From Rhizophagus irregularis (taxonomy: Eukaryota; Glomeromycota; Glomeromycetes; Glomerales; Glomeraceae), in NCBI RefSeq assembly GCF_026210795.1, contig NC_089443.1, positions 1,426,001-1,490,000 of the forward strand: a stretch of 64,000 nucleotides of DNA. Direction: 5' to 3'. The notes under the pieces are model-generated. The model saw nothing but the letters and a program-made list of their open reading frames with translations, ran no database searches and was not told where the DNA came from. Numbering within the stretch: position 1 is the stretch's first letter; the number at the start of each line of letters is the position of its first letter. Position numbers and translations under genes: made by a program. Positions 35,535 to 47,787 of the stretch are shown one piece after another.

Positions 35535-37243
35535 TTTGTTTTATAGATTTTGTCTATTTTTTATTAAATTACTGTATTTCTACGAGTTTACCAGCACTAA
35601 AAAAAATAGCTAAAATAAAAATGGTTTAAAAATGTACTATATGTATGACTTATAATAAATATTTCATGATTTTAACGATTTGCATAATTTTAGCTATAGA
35701 TTGGATTCATTTTTTTTGTAGATTAGCGCATGGATTACAACTTATCTATTGTTATAATATTTATTTGTCTAATGCAATATGTTAAAAATAAAGCCCAACG
35801 CAGGTGAAAACAAAATTCTTTATTGCACAAAAAACTCATAATACAAATATAGGTGTTAAGATCGGACAGTATCACGTGATCGTGACGCAGAAATTATGTA
35901 ACCTCGCTTATCGTTAGATCCGAAAAACTAGATGTAGTAAAAGACTTGATGCGACGAATCTCATCTTCCGTATCACATTAAAGATGTCATAAAATTTTCT
36001 GGCTTTATCTATTCTCTTGCGTACCATACCCCATTACTGTTAAATAATTTGCAAATCTAAATCTTAGATATATATATATATATGTCAAAAGGAATTACTG
36101 GTAAATAGCAGAATTTGCAATAAAATCAATAAAATCACATTGAGATGTTTCCAACGAAATTTATAATGAAGTCCAGTATAATTAAAGTCACGTGCCATTT
36201 AAATTCTCCTTATCATAGACTCCGGTTCAGGATTCTTATTCTAGACCCGGAGTCCAGACCTCTTACCTAGACCCTCCGGCGAAATGTTTGTCAATGAAGT
36301 AACTGTCGGTGAAAGTAACTGTTAGTGCTCATCTCTTTCATTAATATCCGAATATACTGAATATACTGTAGTAATCGCTACTCGTGATCGGCAATACAAA
36401 AATATTACAGCGAATCATAATGATTGTATAATAACAATTTGAAGAAAACCCTTTTCTATATAATTATTAACTTAAACCAAAAAATGCCAATAAATGTACT
36501 GCCGTATTACGGTATTAGCTGTATACATAGATCTACGTAATAAGCTATTTTTTACGAGGAAAATCAAACGAAGTCGCTTATTATTAAATAGGAAAATTCT
36601 ATAATCAAAACTTCTTTAAAGAAACTTAATTTCCTTAATACGCATCAGTAACTGCATATTTACTATATTTCACTATGCAGTTACTGTCATTCTACATACG
36701 TTTTTTTATATATAGGTACAGTACGTTTTTATACTGTGATATATGGAATTGTGCATTTTCCCGTATCTCTCAGTATAAAAAACGTACCTAAACGTACTAT
36801 CTCTCAGTATACAAAACGTATATTTCAGTAGTATCTACTTTTTTTATAGGGCAACTTACAATGCAGTTACTGAGTGCGAATTAAGATATTATAGCATTCT
36901 TTGCTTTCAATCGGTTAACTTTATTTACCTTAAAATTATTTTTTTGATAAAGCTGGTCTAGCGCCTGTCATTACAAAAAAATCATTAAGAATTAAAATGA
37001 AATTGAAAAACAGCTTAAAAAACTTGCAAACACTATGGTTAATGAGCATAAAAATACGGAAATATTAAACTTAATAAGGAATTTCCAATCTGGAAAGACC
37101 AATAAAATAGAATAGTATTTTTTTTTTACATATCATTTAACTTAATTAGATTAAAATAGAAATGCCTATAATAATAGATTCATAAATTTCATTAAAAAGT
37201 CATATTAATGCTTTTTTTTTCGAACTTGCCAACGTGAAACGAC
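35535..37243. other. Intergenic DNA with transposon-end fragments
   Basis: About 36217-36280 resembles a Mutator-like end: CTTATTCTAGACC, then GGAGTCCAGA, as in the element at 22017. About 36715-36853 matches the right end of the CCCTATAA element family (GTGCATTTTCCCGTATC, then TTTTTTTATAGGG at 36841-36853). No matching left end was seen. ATGCAGTTACTG recurs at 36675 and 36862. No gene was recognised. Confidence 0.5.
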
Positions 37244-37890
37244 TTAACTTAATAAATACTCAATTGCTTGTTCCAACATTCTAATATATTCTCGATCATT
37301 AAGTGCAATAGGTGTTAAATTATTACCATATGAGGTTTAAAATTTGAAGAATTTACTGAGGAAATGTCAGTTGAACCGACACTAGAATAATTAATTTTAT
37401 TATTATGAACATGTTCTTTATTTTCCTTTTCTATACCAAAATCTATGTCGCTGTTTTCTTGATTATTTTCAGCATAATTATTCATATGTTTATCTAAAAT
37501 AATTTGAATGTTATTCCGCTTATAAATTGATTTCACGTCCTTAACTAACGATTCATAATAATTTTTTACGTTCTTTGGTTCCATATTCCAAAAATTCTTA
37601 GCAATTTTAGAGACTTCACCCATAGGAGGTAATTTACAATTTTTAATACGATATTCTTTCATTAACACCATTCTATATGTGATAAAAGCGTTTGGAAACA
37701 ATTTTGGTTTATTATTTGTGTTGGAGTCTTTGATTAATTCATTCATCGTTAAGGTTGAAGGGAATGATTGCTTGATATCAATGAGAGTATTGTTGGAGTT
37801 GTGTCCACTAATATCAGTTTCGGTATTGTTCGCGTTGATTAATGAAGTAACACATTTGCGATTTTTTTGTTTTAAAGGAGTTTTGGGCAT
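37244..37890 (-). CDS. MATA-type HMG box protein, frameshifted C-terminus
   Basis: The ATG at 37890-37888 opens a frame of 191 residues ending at 37315. The HMG box spans about 61-125: PNAFITYRMVLMKEY, then the LPPMGEVSKIAKNFW helix, then a third helix with YYESLVKDVKSIYKR. This form is typical of the MATA-HMG family expanded in arbuscular mycorrhizal fungi, where such proteins are presumed DNA-binding regulators. After residue about 186 the frame drifts into a short nonsense end. In the frame offset by two bases, a continuation from about 37328 to a TAA at 37246-37244 reads YGNNLTPIALNDREYIRMLE and onward, which looks like the natural C-terminal helix. Either a small indel truncated the protein or a splice event corrects it. 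The HMG box itself is intact. Confidence 0.75.
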
Positions 37891-39720
37891 AATGTAATAT
37901 AATAAAAAATTCTTATGAAAATAAAGAATTTGGTTATATATTAAAAAAAAACAGTCTTGAAGCAACCAAAAGTCCGCTTTTATATTATAAGGTCGGGAGT
38001 CCAAATTTCAATATTTCTTTGAGCGAAAATGAGCATTAATCCTAAATTCCAGCAATCAATATCGGTATTTAAAAAGCTGATACTCCGTAATTTGTAATGT
38101 TATTCCAAATTTATTGTTTCCGAAAACGGATTTTCATAAACGTTAATCATATCCTTCGATCAACCCATTGAGAAAATAACATTGATATGAGAAATCTTCA
38201 CGTGAAAATGATCGACAGTCAATTTTCACACTAATTCGTAAAAGTATAATGTCTTCCAGACAATTATATTACATAATTACTGGTTGGTCAAAATTATTGT
38301 TTCAATCTTACGTTGTGGTAATCTTTTAATTCTTAAAAACCAATAGAATAATAAAATTTTTATTACTAGTGTCCTAATTTAATAATTATTAATGGTTATA
38401 GGGTATTTCACCGAAGGCCGTTTCGTCGAAAGTCATTTCTCTGAAAGGACGTTTTGCCAAAGGAAATTATAACTCAGGCCAAAGATTATTTTTCGGCGAC
38501 ATGGCTTTCAGAAAAATTGCCCCGATACCATTATTAATATACTGTATACTGTATATATATAGACTCAAAATATTTTCTTATTAAAGCATATGACATACAG
38601 TGACATAGTCACATTAATTGTTAGAGGTATAAATGTATACGTAAAAGATTTATAAAAGAACATTTTAAAAATGGCACACATCAATAATGAGATCTAATGA
38701 TTACTGTTCAGTTAATATTTTGCAGGTGGACTATTAAAAGTTTTCAAAGATTCAAAATTTTCAAAATTTTTTATTAGTGATTCACAAATTAATTAATAAA
38801 GGGAAATGAAGCCTTAAAAAGGTTTCATTTAGGACCTGAATTTAAAAGTCAGCAAAGTGATGATTAGCTGGCAACTTCGTAGTATCACGTAATTTTGCCT
38901 GTTTCATATCGTCAGTTCATTTGCCACTGCAAATACATGGAAAATGTAGAAATTTTGAAATGAATAATTAAATGCATTCCGAAATTTTGCATGTCCGGAA
39001 CGTCTTTACAAAAAAAAGTATATTATTTAATAAACTATCATTAGTCACATACTAATAAATTATTTGATAAACTATTATTCGGGAGTCGGGACATACATGT
39101 AGTTTACTATGATATTTGGCGAAAGCAACGTTATTTTACATTATCACATGTCAAAAATAACCTGTTGACTTGCTTGGTTAATTAAATTTATATTAGATAA
39201 GTAAACATTAAGTTTAAATATTAACGAATAATGAAATTTTATTATAATTAAAAGTTATGAAATTATTTAATGTTTTTTTTTAAAAAAAAAATATTTTAAA
39301 ATTTATAATAGAATTGGTACTAACTAACTAACTAAAAAACTTTTAAGGTTTCTATCATATAATATTTTAAGCCATTATCGCCGTTTCAAATTAGTGCGAC
39401 CCCCGTGAGTTACCCCTCTATGGAAATCAGTATTCACAAATCTGGAAAACCCGGATTTTCCTGAATAACTATGTAGAGAAGGGTCGATTATTAGTGGTTA
39501 CCAGAGGAAATCTTGTGAAATTTTAAGTAGTTTCTCTTAAAAAACAGGGTAGTGTTACACAAACTTGTTCATAGGAAAATTACTTAAATAATTGAGATTT
39601 CTGCATGAATTCCTTCGGAAATCGCTAATAATCGACCCTTCTCTGATAACGTAATATTTTATAATAATTGCTGATCACTTTTTGGATTTTCATTATCGGT
39701 TATAAAATTCTGAATTAGCA
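37891..39720. other. Intergenic DNA with a small palindromic repeat cluster
   Basis: No gene was recognised. At about 38400-38516 a cluster of degenerate TTTCRNCGAAAG motifs lies between a GGGTATTTCACCGAAGGCC end and, in reverse complement, a GGGGCAATTTTTCTGAAAGCC end. It is probably a small MITE. TATACTGTATATA-type microsatellite text follows at 38530. Confidence 0.45.
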
Positions 39721-39727
39721 ATGGTTG

Positions 39728-39964
39728 CACCGTTGCAATACCAATACTTATGTACAGAGCTATTAAGGAGAAAAAACAGAATGACTTTGCTGGAGTTGAT
39801 GCTGATAGACTCAAGTTATGGAGAGTTAACACGGATCAAACTATTTCCGAAGAAATACTAAATGACGAATTAGAGGATACAGCAAAAACAATTGGAAATA
39901 CTTTTCTTGATGTCCAAGGAGGTAACATTCGAGTTATAGTTAGAGCTCCTGATACTGGTAAGTA
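39728..39964 (+). pseudogene. Crinkler (CRN) N-terminal domain fragment
   Basis: The frame through 39750-39964 encodes a conserved Crinkler ubiquitin-like header: IKEKKQNDFAGVDADRLKLW, then RVN, then an acidic stretch ending in GNIRVIVRAPDTGK. In intact family members a short strand with the LxLFLAK-like motif precedes this. Here the upstream frame (TVAIPILMYRA) runs into a stop a few codons before, and there is no good ATG. A donor-like GTAAGT follows at 39960. Crinklers are modular effector-like proteins in oomycetes and some fungi. The kinase-Sel1 relic begins about 400 bp downstream, so this may be the remains of a CRN-kinase fusion or two unrelated relics side by side. Confidence 0.65.
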
Positions 39965-40371
39965 AGTCACAACAAGTTTAGTCAACGTGATATAATGTAT
40001 TTTTTTTCGTCTTCTGTCATATCTAATACCGGATACTTACATAATCTTGTGCTTTTCTCTCCTGCTTCTTATTGTCAAACACTCAAACCCGCCCAAAAAA
40101 CACATTCACGTTATCATAGCGCAACCCATTGCTGGTAAGTGGGTCGTAATATATGTGAGTGAATGCGTCTTTGCTTGATATTCCATAATAATTCGAATTC
40201 ACAAATCTATACTGATTTCATTTCATTTATTATTTCTCTTTCATCATATTAGGAATAGGAAGTTTGACAGCTGGTATCAAAGGAATGCAACTTCAAGGTA
40301 ATTAATTGTTGTGATCCATACACGAGTTTTATTACGAAAATTCGAACACTCTTTACTCACATTCTATCTAC

Positions 40372-41809
40372 TATCCGATTTTGGATTGTCAAAGCGAATT
40401 GAATCAGCATCCAACACACAATCAAAATTTTTTGGAATAATACCTTACGTTGATCCAAAAAGATTTAATGGACGAAGAATGAAAAAAGACTCGGCACAAT
40501 TTGGTCATTAAATGAAAAAAGTGATATCTATAGCGTTGGCGTTTTATTTGGGAGATATCTAGTGGTAAACCTCCCTTTTATGATGAAGGAGAACAATATG
40601 GTGTTGATTTGGCTTTAGAAATTTTACAAGGCCTTAGAGAAGAACCAATTCCTAATACGCCTGAAAATTACATTAAAATTTATACTGGTATGTATAACTT
40701 TTTTTAAAAAGAAAATTTCGGCAAATCCTCTTTAAAATTAAATCATTTATAAAATATTATATTATGTTTTTAACAGAATGTTGGAACGGTAAGCCGGATA
40801 ATCGTCCAACCATAAATCAAGTAACAGAAAGATTAAACATTAACAAATGAACATAAGTTTAATTCAGCTAATAATAATACTTCTTCAAATACTGATGATT
40901 CATTACACGGGGAAATGTCTGAAATTATTCAAAATTTTGATAAAATAAATACAAAAGAAATAGTATCTACATCAACAAATGAAAATATTTCATTTGAAAA
41001 AAATTTAGAGATTCAACATTTCGCAAGGATATTCTTGACTATTTTAGTAACTATAATATAAAATCACAAGAATTTTATAATTGGCTACTGATTAATCAAA
41101 ATAATAATTCAGATTATATTTTCTTACTTGGATATTGTAATTATAATGGAATTGGAACTAGTGTTAACAAACAAAAAGCAGTTGAATTGTTTCAACAGGC
41201 GGCAAATTTAAGCTCAGTATAATCTTGCCCTTATATATCAAAATGGAGATGATGTTGATAAAAATTTTGACAAAGCTTTTGAATTATTTAGACAATCGGC
41301 AAATGGAGAATATTCAGATGGTATCATATGGCAGCAAATTCAGGAGACAGTATGGCTCAATATAACCTTGCCCTTATGTATAAAAATGGAGATAATATTG
41401 ATAAAGATTATAGCAAAGCTTTCGAATTATTTAAACAATCAGCTGAAGGAAAATATCCAGATGGAATAACAATGTTAGCATATTGTTATCATAATGGAAT
41501 TGGAACTCGCGTTAATAAACAAAAAGCAATTGAATTATATCGACAGGCGGCAAATTTAAAAAATAGTATAGCTCAAAATAATCTTGTCAACATGTGAAAT
41601 ATATTCATTTTTTTTATAAAAATGGAGAAGGTGCTAATATAGGTTATGACAAAGCTTTTGAATTATGTCACAAGCTCAATATAATATTACTTATATGTAT
41701 CATGTATGGAAGAGAAATTAAAAAAGATGTAAGTCGTGTAATTTATTGGCATGAGCAATCTGTTAAACAAGGAGATAAAAATGTTCAATATAAATTAAAA
41801 AAAAATTAA
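40372..41809 (+). pseudogene. Degenerate kinase-Sel1 gene
   Basis: The text starts at DFGLSKRIESASNTQSKFFG and covers the C-lobe of the kinase, a linker and Sel1 repeats. It is clearly homologous to residues from 178 onward of the gene at 11188. The N-lobe and catalytic loop are absent. There are several frameshifts: near 40490-40510, near 40545 where a T is missing from TTTTGG, and again in the linker near 40840-41010. The Sel1 part (about 41150-41809) is split into at least three frames, with one 89-codon piece at 41328-41597. The kinase intron (GTATGT at 40689 to a TTTTAACAG acceptor near 40777) is still visible. It cannot encode a functional kinase. Confidence 0.85.
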
Positions 41810-43132
41810 GATGATGAACCTACTGACAGTACATACATATTCTTTTATATAAATTATTATCTGGTTGAAAAGAAAGCCTATTGTATTAGTAAGTAAAATG
41901 ATTGTAAAATAAAAAAAAAATGATGTATTAACCATTGAATAATATTTTATGTGAAATACCTCGTAAATAAAGTAAATATCTAATAAATTTAAAAGTTTTT
42001 AGGTATGATTTTGAATATAAATTATATAAATTAAACAATTAATAACGAGTTTTAAAATCTCAATAAATATTTTGAAGATTAATAGTACGTATTCTATGTT
42101 TTATTGATATCTTGATGTTATACTAAAGCATTATATTCAAAGCAAAATTTTTCTTAAAGCACCAAATTATTTAGTGAGCATTACGTCAAATTACAATATA
42201 TTACTCAACCGAATTTTATATCAGTCTACTATTTTTGACGCATTACGTCATTTAGATTAAATATCGCCCATATTAGATAAACAACGCTAATAAATAGAGT
42301 TTGGTTATATGGAACATCATGAAATTTTTAGGTAGATCGGTTCACGTAATTCCATATGGATTAGTTGAATTCCCATATATCCTACGTCGAAAATACCATG
42401 TGTTTGGAACTATTCAGATTTCCACATAATTCTACAATATGGATTTTACGTGGAAAAAATTTCCTGATGATGATCTTGGACGTTTGCATAATAACACATT
42501 GGTTACGTATAATGATATCACGTTAATTATTTAAAAAATTAGACTTTTTATATAAAAATTGTTAAAATAGGCATAATCTTGGGTGGCATGCATAATAATA
42601 CAGTTGTTGTACAGTTGTACTGTACATATCAGTCACCCTATCTGCTATTGGGTGACTGATATTTTTACCCGTCCAATAACTATAATTTAAAAGGTTGTTA
42701 AATTGTTATCGTTCAAGAATTCTGAGCTCACAGTCAATAGTCACTTTGGTGCTCGTTCATAAATAGACACTTGCTGCAACCACAATCCATTTATGCTTTA
42801 GATACTTTAATTGTATCAGTTCATCGAGTAAAATACTGTATAACCAATATTTATTTCAAAGATAAAATACTAAACGCTAAATTTATTATATTGATAATTT
42901 AATTTCAGCACACGTGATATTTGAGAAAAAGATCAGGAATAATTTTAGGCTTTTCATGATTGTAATATACTGTGAAATTTAAAGAACATGTATTTATGAC
43001 AAATACTAAATTATTTGCATAAAAATTTTTTTATTGAACTAAATCATGAGTAATTGATATCAAAAAAAAAAAAAATCTATATATCAAAATTTTGATTCAA
43101 GTTTCTACCATTCCAATATAAGTTTTATAATT
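41810..43132. other. Intergenic DNA with a perfect hairpin
   Basis: No gene was recognised. A perfect 13-bp inverted repeat with an 11-nt loop sits at 42626-42662 (arms ATATCAGTCACCC and its complement), preceded by repeated ACAGTTGTTGTACAGTTGTA text. The rest is AT-rich. Confidence 0.5.
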
Positions 43133-43741
43133 TCAATACAATCTTCTGACGAACTTTTGTTGCTTTAATACGAACTTCGGTTTCTCCGGTTTCTTCAATA
43201 CGAATTTTGATTTCTTTAATACGAACCTTGGTTTCTTCAATGTGAATTTTGGATTTTGCTCTGGTTTCTTCAATACGATCTTCGGGTTTTCCGCTTCTTC
43301 TAGTTCTTCTAATATAAGCTTATTACCTTTAATATTCTTGGACCATAAATGTGATCCAATTGATAAACTGATTGTACCGATTAAACTGTGACACTTAATA
43401 ACAGCCGTAAGGTCTTGATCTTAAGAAAATATCAATATTTATTCATATTTAAACAAAATTAAGAATGACAATCAAATTGAATTACTACCTGTTATAATCA
43501 TTGCTAACGTTACTACGGCAGCAATGGCTATAGCACCAATACCGACCGCTATACAAACAATAATAGCTGTATTATTCCAAAGACAATCTTTTTCTTCTAT
43601 TTCATTTTTTACGTCAATAGATCCATTAAATTCTTTAAGATTATTCATGGTTCCCAAATCTGAATTATCTTTATTAAATATCGTAGTTTCAAATTGAAAT
43701 TTCATGGTTTTAATGGGATCTTTATCATCCTTTTGTAACAT
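43133..43741 (-). CDS. Single-pass membrane protein with KFVLKK repeats
   Basis: Two exons on the minus strand, 43741-43489 and 43419-43133, joined by a 69-nt intron (GTAGTA to CTTAAG), give 179 residues ending in TGA. Residues 1-56 are hydrophilic and charged. Residues about 57-84 form one strong membrane segment rich in Ile/Ala/Val (IIVCIAVGIGAIAIAAVVTL). A further 40 residues lead to a C-terminal run of about six degenerate repeats of KKPE/KFVLKK type, ending FVRRLY. There is no cleavable signal peptide, so it is probably an anchored protein with a basic tail. The repeat frame stays open without a stop through the whole second exon, which supports the splice. The first in-frame ATG was preferred over an upstream TTG. 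Family not recognised. Confidence 0.7.
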
Positions 43742-46288
43742 TTTGATATTATATATAAAATCTAAGATTTTTTTTATAAAAAAAAAAAACAAAAACCAAT
43801 AAATAAATTAATTAAAAAATAAATATAAAAGATCGTTCATTATAAATTAATTTAAATAAATTTTATAACTTACTCTTTATAAACCTTTTAAAAACTTGAG
43901 CTTTTACCAAAATTTTTCTTTTTAAATCGTGACTTTTATCAAGAAAAAAATTTTTTTTTATGAATCACCGAGTTTGAAGGAAGAAAATGGTAAACACCTC
44001 GATATAAAAATATTTGATTTATATATTAATGAAGATATAAATTTCCTAAAAAGGAAAGCTTGATTGTTTAAAGTTGCCACGTTTGATTTTCAGGAGATCA
44101 TACGAAAGTTTATGAAAATCATGAAAATCATTACGGGATCACCCAAAAATCCCGACACCCATAATATTGACAGACTATATCTCAACTGACTCAACACCAA
44201 AATCCCGATAAATGCAAATCCCGAATCCCGATTGAATCAAAATCCTGACTCGATCAGATGAATTTGAGATTGTATGATGTGGCGCGAAATACCGTAAGTC
44301 GCCCTGGCATAAAAATAACCTTTTAATATGTTTTTTCGATATCGAACACGTTAGCTATTGAGTAATTGATAAATATGTCCAGTACATACAAATATTTTTT
44401 TAAAAATAAATAGAATTGAATTAAATGATCGGCAGATAATGAACGATCTGACCGAAAAAAATGAACGTTGATTTCCTTTTATCTCTTAAAAATCGATTAG
44501 CCAGATAATTAGGGATTATTCACCCGAACGATTAAGATTTTATTAACAGAAATTAAATAAAAGTATTCGTTCCATAAAATTCACAACGCTAAATTTCATC
44601 CATCCTGAAACTACTAAATTAAATAAATTAGCTGTTAATACTACTGTAATTTTATTAGTAATAAAGAAAGGATCCTAGATTATTAAGTTAATTTAAACTA
44701 TTACTTATTAGTATTAGTAGAACTTACCGGGGATATCAACCAGATCAGGCGCCACGTTACAGTCGTTACACGATTCAAAATTATTTATATAGAGTGCATG
44801 ACTAATAATAAATGTCACATTATAATTTCACGCTGTTAAATGGTTTCTAATGATAAGGATGATAATGATAAATACTTAATAGTTATTCGGCTTGAATATA
44901 TTTCTTTCTCCATATCTTGCTTTTATATAAAAATGATGTAAAAAAACCTTAAGTAAATTAGATGGTAAATTGCTAATGAAGGAAAGTTTTATAATCATGA
45001 GGGAAATCGGCTTCTTTCAATTAATTTGCAATGAAGAAATAATCATAGGGAATGAAGCTCTAAAAAGTGTGTATTCTAATTATTGTCCAGAGCATAGCGA
45101 AGGTCATTCTATTGTTATGTACTAGACGATTTTGATCTGAAACCCATGCAGTTTTCTTTTCTTCCTTCCTTCATTACGAGATTTAGCTTACGTAGTCCTT
45201 TAATACCGACGATTTTTTAAAAAATTAACAAATGTAACGAATTAAAAAAAAAATCTGCTGATTTAAATAAAAAAACAACCCGCAGTAATTTAAATTACAT
45301 GATAATGTTTAGTTAATTTTTCAATAAAAAAAAAAGAAAAAATCTCCTGTATTCTAACTTAAGAATATATATTTCGTAGAAGAGAGAAAACCAAAACAAT
45401 AGCAAAAAAAGAAAAAAAAATTTAAGACGTATTTATATATACATGAATGACCTTTACGTATTTATGTTTAAATAAGTATAATAATGTCGAAATTTGAATA
45501 ATTTAAATTCAGTTTAATATTTTTTTTTTCCATTCATGTCAGCTTTTTTTATTTAAATTATCATGTATTCTTCCTTTACTATTAATTAAACATCCATAAA
45601 ATGAAAATTTATATTGTATTAACAAATTAATAAATTTATTATTTGAAAATTCTTATTACAGAAAATTTGATTGGAAAAGGACAACAATAGAATGTCAATT
45701 CGCTACGCTCCGGACAAATAATAAAAAATTCTTTTAGATTTGGTCACACCGTTTCTAGAATTTTTTTTTGTATTTAAATTTTAACATTAATTTATTATAA
45801 AAATCTTAGATTTAAAATTATTTAAAATTAATTGTATGCTAAAAATTGTAAAATTTATATGTTTTATAGTAATTTTTATAATTATATTTCAAGGGGCGTC
45901 GATGTAGGGGGTGATGAATTGTACAATCACGTGATATAACACGGCTTTAGACATTTCCTCATTTCTGCATTTAAGGAATAATTAAATACAGTCATGCAGT
46001 ATAGTTTCGAGTTTGGAATTTGCGAGTATGATCATTTGCATTCATTTCATGAATCAGGAAAGTGAGAATAATTTTCCATAACATAAAATAATCATAAAAA
46101 TTTTTTTTATTTATAAAATTTATCACATAACAATCATAACGATTTATTTATTTAACTTACTAAAGGTGAACATGATAATCATTCATAATTAGAATGACAT
46201 TTTTTTAAACATCCTTATCCAAATGCTGCATTTTTAGGCAAAATTGTTAATATATTAAATAAAAAAAAAAAAAAGTTTTAACATATGC
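43742..46288. other. AT-rich intergenic DNA
   Basis: No gene was recognised. About 44135-44260 has repeated AAATCCCGA motifs, possibly a decayed DNA-transposon end. Near 45700 a TTCGCTACGCTCCGGAC segment matches the CCGGAGCG repeat at 1300. The remainder is homopolymer-rich. Confidence 0.5.
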
Positions 46289-47787
46289 TTAAATAATTAT
46301 TAATTCATTTACCTTCAAAATTCGTTCATTACTTCTATCACCAACGATTTCAATAGAATCAATAATTTTCCTAACTTCTGATATTTCTTCAGGGCTAAGT
46401 TGAATTTTTCCTGCTTCAAAATTTTCTTCTAAATATTTAACTCTTTTGGTACCAGGAATAGCAACAAAGTCGTCACCCTATAAAATATATATATAAAAAA
46501 ATATATATTTTTATTAAAAAAATTATTTATACAATATCATATTTTAAATTATTAAGTATATTAACCTGAGCTATAACCCAAGATAAACAAAGTTGACCCG
46601 CAGTTACTCCTTTCTTACTCGCAAATTCATTGAATTTTTGTACAAGTTCCAAATTTTTATTGAAATTTTCACCTTGAAAACGTGGAACTGTTCTTCTATA
46701 ATCATTTGGTTCAAAATCATCAATAGATTTAAATTTTCCCTAAAAATAATTTAAAATTTATTGAAGTTAAAATATTTTTTTTTTTCATATAGCACATTTT
46801 AATAAAGGGGATAATTACTGTTAGAAAGCCGCGCCCTAGTGGACTATAAGCTACTATATTAACACCTAATTCACGACAAGCTTCTAACATTCCATTTTTT
46901 TCAATATCAAGAGTCCAAGGACTATATTCCATCTTAAAAAAAATAAATGATGTTTTAATAATTTAATATTTAAATAATATGTCGATATAATAAATAATTA
47001 CTTGAACTGCGGCAATAGGATGAACTTTATAAGCACGTCGAAGAGTTTTTGCAGAACATTCAGAAAGACCAATATATTTAACTTTTCCTTCTTTAACAAG
47101 TTCTGCTAAAGCACCGACAGTATCTTCAATAGGTCTATAAAAATGTAAAAACAAATAATTCATTATTATTGCGCTTGCATTACGATTGGTTCTCCCCCAA
47201 GCAAACTTACGTATTAGAATCCACACGATGTTGATAATAAAGATCGATATAGTCTACCCCTAATCTCTTTAAAGAGTTTTCGCAAGCTTGACGAACGTAT
47301 TCAGGTTTACCTGATACATTAAATTCACCATTTGGTCCTCGAAAGAATGCAAACTTTGTACAAAGAAAAACTTCATTACGACGTTCTTTAAGAACTTTTG
47401 AAAGAAGGGTTTCGTTGGCTCCAGATCCATATACATCCTTTATATTACCAAATTAAAAAAAAAAAAAATTTGCGATATTCCGTTTTTTATTATTTAATTA
47501 ATATTAACAAATCATAAATTTTTAGAAGGTTTTAAATACAAACAGCAGTATCCCAAAAGGTACATCCCATATCAATTGATCGATTCAATACTTTAATATT
47601 CTCTTCTTCATCAGTTGAGCCGTAAAATTCACTCATGCCCTTCCCAATCAAAAAGAAAATTATATTAGAATCACGTGATACGTAAGTAATTATGAACTAT
47701 GAAGTAAGTACTGGGACATACCATGCATCCTAAACCGATTGCAGGGATTTTCACACCAGTTTTACCAAGTTCACGAAGAAAAGACAT
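46289..47787 (-). CDS. Aldo/keto reductase
   Basis: Seven exons on the minus strand fit by frame: 47787-47722, 47639-47544, 47437-47211, 47134-47002, 46932-46819, 46739-46566 and 46477-46289, giving 332 residues, the usual length of the family. The start is [20 protein letters not shown]. The catalytic tetrad is visible as the aspartate and tyrosine of DTADVYGSG, the lysine of CTKFAF and the histidine of YYQHRVDSN. Later motifs are [24 protein letters not shown] and the cofactor-binding [15 protein letters not shown]. These enzymes reduce aldehydes or ketones with NADPH in the cytosol; the substrate here is unknown. The sequence most resembles the AKR13-like group. The intron after DTA begins GTTTGT, which is less common but keeps the frame. 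The gene appears intact. Confidence 0.9.

Noticed and set aside
46289..46330. An extra donor (AAGGTAAAT) near the end of the aldo/keto reductase implying another exon
   Set aside because: The frame reaches a stop giving 332 residues, the normal length. No downstream exon with family similarity was seen, although an alternative last exon cannot be excluded.
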